64,000 nt of DNA, from NCBI GenBank assembly GCA_030142905.1, contig JASJOG010000052.1:46001-110000 (forward strand). Reading direction: 5' to 3'. The stretch's first letter is position 1, and every line of letters starts with the position of its first letter. This document shows positions 59,376 through 64,000 of this stretch, in pieces. This stretch comes from Heliopora coerulea (Eukaryota > Cnidaria > Anthozoa > Scleralcyonacea > Helioporidae). Below the pieces are notes generated by a model, which saw nothing but the letters and a program-made list of their open reading frames with translations, did not search any database and was not told the DNA's origin. Made by a program: the position numbers and the translations under genes.

Positions 59376-60935
59376 TGCCACTATCCGTAAGTCTACAAAC
59401 ATTAATTTCCTCTATATAAATAGTTCGCTCTTTATCCTTAAGAGTCTGTAACGTTGAGTTCGAGATCATTTATGAACGCACATTCACAATATGATTAAAC
59501 AATACACAGAGTTATTCTTAAATTATATCCAGCTAACTATTGGAACGTTAAATAATGTATTTCCACGATATACATTTCACATTCTATCGCATCTCAGAAT
59601 GGAAAACCATTATTCAGTGGATTCAGAAGTACTCATAAAACGAACAAGCAACGTGCCATCGAGCGATTAGGGAGATTAGGAGTTTTTAACTCAGGCTTGG
59701 ACTGGCCATTGTGCCGTCGTACCGTAGAACGTTGGTCAGCCATTGTTCTGTGGCGCGATGGCCCAATGGCCAGTCCAAACTTGTTTTGACCCTTCCCTAT
59801 CCGAGAGGACTCCCCTTGACGAATTAAATCATCTGGCACTTGCCAGAGTAAAATACCAAAAATAAAAAACCGAAAAAGTTTAAAACAATAAATTGCAATG
59901 AGTGAATAAAAACTTTGGAAATTATTTACCGTGACAATAATTGTCTATTTCATTGGTACCGAGACTTCAAAGACTGTAAACACTAATGTAAACTGTCGTA
60001 GGAATGACCGCGTGGGAGAGTGAAACACGTCTGACAAGAGGCTAAACTTTTTCGTCCAACCGCCGACTAAAGTCAGTCTTCTGCTTAAAAAAGAGTTCTG
60101 CTGCTTTACAAAAACGCCACATTAACAGTGAAATAAATTAAACAGCTCTTTGAAAATATCGCTACGACATTCTTTCCACCATTTATGTTAAAGGGAAATT
60201 CAAAAGTATTATATAAGTACCGAAAAAGCGCGTGAAAGCAAATTTCGACTAGGTATGAATTACGCAATGTCTCGTAATGAGAAAACGTCGGTCGGGATTC
60301 CACCAGCCAATAAGAAACGCGAAACGACTTTTTCACGCGTGGGAAACGTGTTTCGTCCGATCACAAACACGAACGACTTTTTTATGCTTTTATATTGATA
60401 GAGCAAATTTCAGTACGCACATAAACAAATTGCAGCTTGTGAACGGATTTTTGCTCGTACTGTATTTAGAAGCTGGTTGGTCTCCCACTAAAATCTAACT
60501 CATTCGCTTCATAGATACCTTTGATTCCTGATACACCACCAACTGCACTGCACCAAACCATCCATAAATACTATAATATACTGCTGGTCACGTACGAATG
60601 TGATATAGATTACTTTCAACAAAGTAATCGATATTATCAATGAAATAAAGGATCTAGTTGAACGAGTTGGCATTGAGCAAAGAATCTAGTTGAAAGAGTT
60701 GGGATTTTGCTTTTAACTTCGTAAAAATCGATACCAATAACTATGTGACTAAATATTCAAATCAAATTTTCACTGACATCAATATAAAATGAGAACGTTA
60801 TTCTTCTACTGCCAAGACAAAGCCAGTGCTCATTCCTGCCAACATTCCGTCCATAGCTTAGATTATTTTAAGCAATATTGTCTTTGTATACTGGTAGTGA
60901 ACGAACGTAATGACTTACCTACTAGGAACACTAAT
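59376..60935. other. Intergenic region between ACK and HPS3
   Basis: It holds a foldback at 59693-59785 (arms TTGGACTGGCCATTG and inverse). I saw no exon or RNA gene. Confidence 0.45.
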
Positions 60936-63900
60936 CTATCTAGAAGTAATTTGACTGGACAAGTTTTGCGCTACATTCTTCTTAAAACATTGCACGAGAA
61001 ACGGAAGAAAGAAGGCAAAGTTACCATCTTTAGGCAGAGCAGAAAAAAAGACAGCGGGAGTGGAGTACTTCGACAGAATCACCAACGTTTCTAAGAAACG
61101 AAAAAACATCAACTTGAGTAAGCCAGCGAAAACGTTGCAACTTTTCAGACTTGTAAATAAGACCGATAATAAAAGTTGAGCCAAAAATAATAATCACGAT
61201 TCTATTAGCAGACACATATCACTTACTGATCTTATGACAACAAGTTGAAAAGCAAAGGGATAATCACATTTTATCGGCATTTTGGCATCGGCCGAAACAA
61301 TATCAAGACGCTCTTTGTTTGGTCGAATATTAGGAACTCTTGACAAATGTCCGAAAATTGAAGTTGATACTTGTGCCACTTTTACTCACCATAAGCCTGC
61401 GCAAAGTTCAAAGGAAATGCAGAATCCATTGTTATTTGTTTTTGAGTTACAAGCCAAAATAATATAAAGACACTCCTTTTTTCGGTCAAGTACCCGAAAT
61501 TCTTGAAGTAACTCAGGGACTCCAATTCATCACGCAGGTCACTCTGATTAACCTAAGGGCGCCAAGCATAGTGAGAAAGGATGACTCACTGTTATTTGCG
61601 TTGAGGCAGCAGGCTGAAACAATTACAAGATGCTCTTCTGTTTCGTCCAAGACAGGGAATTTAAGATGATCGGTGAAAGGTCGTCAAGCCCTGATCCCAG
61701 AAAATCGATTTCTGAGCCCCAGACGGGGATTGAACTCGCAACTTTCGGATGACCGTCGGTTGTTGTGGGAACAAGTTTCTTTTCTTTTTTTTCGCCTTTG
61801 CTCGAAACGTTGGAATTTTTTGAGATCAGTCACGGCAGCTACTAAACTTTGAACTTTAAACCGTAAAGTATTCTGGTAGTTGTATTCAGCTGAAGTAATA
61901 TGGGGAACTGGGCATTAAAGGCCCATTTTAACATCTTCAGCATTTGTGCTTAAATTGACCACTCACACGCTCGAACTATCGAGCTACTCGTCTAGAATTG
62001 AATTAAATATTCTTTCGCGTTATTGTCCAAAATATTGTCCGAATTTTGTCCGAAATGCTAAAAAATATGCGTTCAAAAGTTTCGTTTCCGAATTAAACCG
62101 TGTGAAATCTTTCGAGCCGAGATTTCCCGCACTCGATGTACGTCCTAGCTAGGTAGTAATCTTGGCCATTTAGCCACTAAAGACAAACTACGTACCCTTA
62201 AGGATTCCTTTATATGTGTCGGAGTTTGCTGCTGTGTCTTCTCCATCTCGAATTCGTTGTGTTAACACATTTAGAAGACATTGCCACTGGGGGAGAAAGC
62301 GATCACTAGAATTAGGTTAGGTTGTCTACGGAATTATATTATGATAACTGCCACAAAAAAATAGGAGTGACTGATCAGGTACTGAAATCAGGATCGCTGA
62401 GTAGTGAAGGATTTGAAGTCAGAAGAAAGAAATGGACAGAAATATACGGAGGCAAACGTGCAAAGTTTGCAACATGTATTCAGCCACGTTCACTACAGCG
62501 TTGTTTCAACCTCAGCGACTTGCATCAAGCTAGTGGTAAGTCGGCCCAAAAGGTCTAGCCTTCCTTCCTGGTAAATCAGACTTACAAAGGTGAGGGAAGG
62601 GATAGGAAAGGATGAAAAGGGAAGAGAAGAGAACAGAGGGGAAGGGAACAGAGGGGAAGGGAACAGAGGGGAAGGGAACAGAGAAGAAGGGAACAGAGAA
62701 GAAGGGAACAGAGGGGAAGGGAGGGAACAGAGGGGAAGGGAGGGAACAGAGGGGAAGGGAGGGAACAGAGGGGAAGGGAGGGAACAGAGGGGAAGGGAGG
62801 GAACAGAGGGGAAGGGAGGGAACAGAGGGGAAGGGAGGGAACAGAGGGGAAGGGAGGGAACAGAGGGGAAGGGAGGGAACAGAGGGGAAGGGAGGGAACA
62901 GAGGGGAAGGGAGGGAACAGAGGGGAAGGGAGGGAACAGAGGGGAAGGGAGGGAACAGAGGGGAAGGGAGGGAACAGAGGGGAAGGGAGGGAACAGAGGG
63001 GAAGGGAGGGAACAGAGGGGAAGGGAGGAAACAGAGGGGAAGGGAGGAACAGAGGGGAAGGGAGGAACAGAGGGGAAGGGAGGGAACAGAGGGGAAGGGA
63101 GGGAACAGAGGGGAAGGGAGGGAACAGAGGGGAAGGGAGGGAACAGAGGGGAAGGGAGGGAACAGAGGGGAAGGGAGGGAACAGAGGGGAAGGGAGGGAA
63201 CAGAGGGGAAGGGAGGGAACAGAGGGGAAGGGAGGGAACAGAGGGGAAGGGAGGAACAGAGGGGAAGGGAGGGAACAGAGGGGAAGGGAGGGAACAGAGG
63301 GGAAGGGAGGGAACAGAGGGGAAGGGAGGGAACACGGATGTACATAACAAATATACCTTGATGTGAGAGTTACCAAAGAACTGCTTTGCGTACGTTAATA
63401 CCACAGAAGGTTCAGCTGACAACAGTAACTCAACAGCCTTAAAAAGGAAAAAAGTTAAATTTTTGCTCACCAGTGTTTGGCTGGCAAAATTCTACCTTTA
63501 GCAACCTAGCATGCTCTAGACTTTTTATTCTCAAACTCGTTAATAATTCATAACGCAAAAACAAAAGAAATACATAATTAATCAATAGTTAGAAATCGGA
63601 GGAAGATTACAGCTGAATTTGGCCATCTTTCAGCTGGATTTTCTCCTAAAATACTGGTTCGTTTGAGAAGTAATTTCAAACACTCGTTAGGTGTTCTTCC
63701 TCCGATTTCTAGATACCTCGAAACTCGTTAGAAAAGCTCGGCTTCGCCTCGTTTTTAAACTCGTTTCTCTGTATTTAGAAATCGGAGGAAGAACACCAAC
63801 TCGTGTTTGAAATCTTACTTCTTCTGCCTTAATTCTACCCGCCTCTCTCTCTTTGAACATCTTCAACCTTTAGTGGATTAGGACAATACCTTTTCATGTT

Positions 63901-64000
63901 CACCAATAAGAGGCAGGCATAACAGTGTTACAGAAATGTAACCAGATAAAGACCTTCCAACTAGACTGGTCAAGACAAAATTTCCCAGATCTCGATCACA
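60936..64000 (-). CDS. HPS3: HPS3 (BLOC-2 subunit), C-terminal five exons, partial
   Basis: Minus-strand exons in order: 63890-64000 (continues beyond the window), 63357-63437, 62196-62286, 60936-61090; the first-listed stretch may itself be two exons. All junction phases agree (0, 0, 1). About 145 C-terminal residues are visible: LVGRSLSGYISVTLLCLPL, AVELLLSAEPSVVLTYAKQF, WQCLLNVLTQRIRDGEDTAA, GILKETLVILSKYS and ALPKDGNFAFFLPFLVQC. Order and spacing match the end of vertebrate HPS3, recalled from memory: ILLERCPEAVIPYAN, WWKKLLPELCQRI, SLKETLSIV, LPEDGTATFFLPYLLYCS. HPS3 is part of the BLOC-2 complex, which sorts cargo to lysosome-related organelles such as pigment granules. The N-terminal beta-propeller half is outside the window. 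The gene is oriented like ACK, downstream end toward the ACK promoter. Confidence 0.75.
61280..61650. repeat. Three degenerate direct repeats in the last HPS3 intron
   Basis: GCCGAAACAATATCAAGACGC (near 61291) and its relatives near 61454 and 61614 are spaced about 160 bp apart. On the minus strand each gives a short open stretch (RLDIVSA, CLYIILA, HLVIVSA), one next to a good donor. Confidence 0.45.
61711..61755 (-). repeat. tRNA-like fragment
   Basis: The minus strand has a B box (AGTTCAATCCCCGTCTGGGG). No A box is nearby, so it is a SINE remnant. The reading GTCGGTTGTT marks its break point. Confidence 0.5.
62625..63334. repeat. Minisatellite of 15- and 19-bp units
   Basis: The first units are 15 bp (AACAGAGGGGAAGGG); then about 30 units of 19 bp (AACAGAGGGGAAGGGAGGG) follow. 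It lies inside an HPS3 intron and starts about 20 bp beyond the donor of exon 63357-63437. The long Pro/Ser/Leu and Gly/Arg/Glu frames are artefacts. Confidence 0.97.
63528..63821. repeat. Interspersed palindromic repeat family B, copy 4
   Basis: Near full length; compare 6321-6618. It lies in an HPS3 intron. Confidence 0.8.

Noticed and set aside
62493..63470. 325-codon Pro/Ser/Leu-rich frame that includes a true HPS3 exon
   Set aside because: Only the 63357-63437 part is coding; the rest reads through the minisatellite.

Overview
This window is nuclear DNA from an invertebrate animal, most likely a cnidarian such as a coral or sea anemone. Three conserved animal genes with many short exons sit in long introns full of transposable elements. 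The phylum call is an inference from gene content and repeat style.

Layout. (1) 250-4800, + strand: exons of an unrecognised gene family carrying a tryptophan-rich motif (core DYKWGxREPG, then MDEYxGGPYGW). (2) 4860-14566: a transposon graveyard with paired MITEs, a Tc1 element and a pogo/Tigger element holding a MITE, a LINE, a HIRAN-like fragment and a hAT element. (3) 14723-28627, + strand: a complete 12-exon class I glucose transporter (SLC2A/GLUT, 495 aa); its intron 9 holds a Penelope-like element (PLE). (4) 30291-56603, - strand: an ACK/TNK2-type non-receptor tyrosine kinase with SAM, kinase, SH3, CRIB and a 600-residue tail. Its introns hold an R2/R4-type retrotransposon, a LINE fragment, several microsatellites and two opposed arrays of one 88-bp minisatellite. 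(5) 60936-64000, - strand: the last five exons of an HPS3 (BLOC-2 subunit) gene, running off the window, with a 0.7-kb minisatellite in an intron.

Two observations stand out. First, at least eight short motifs, mostly in palindromic PLE-like repeats, have the layout of a hammerhead ribozyme: stem I, CUGANGA, one extra base, stem II, GAARC, a GUH-like triplet, stem I. The paired arms differ between families in compensatory ways. Second, the GLUT, ACK and HPS3 cluster mirrors human linkage (SLC2A4 with TNK1 on 17p13.1; HPS3, SLC2A2 and TNK2 on 3q), suggesting very old synteny.

The three conserved genes act in separate processes: sugar import, Cdc42-linked kinase signalling and endocytosis, and lysosome-related organelle biogenesis. 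Nothing here shows that they form one pathway. Splice sites were placed by eye from GT/AG signals, reading phase and homology. No search or folding program was run.
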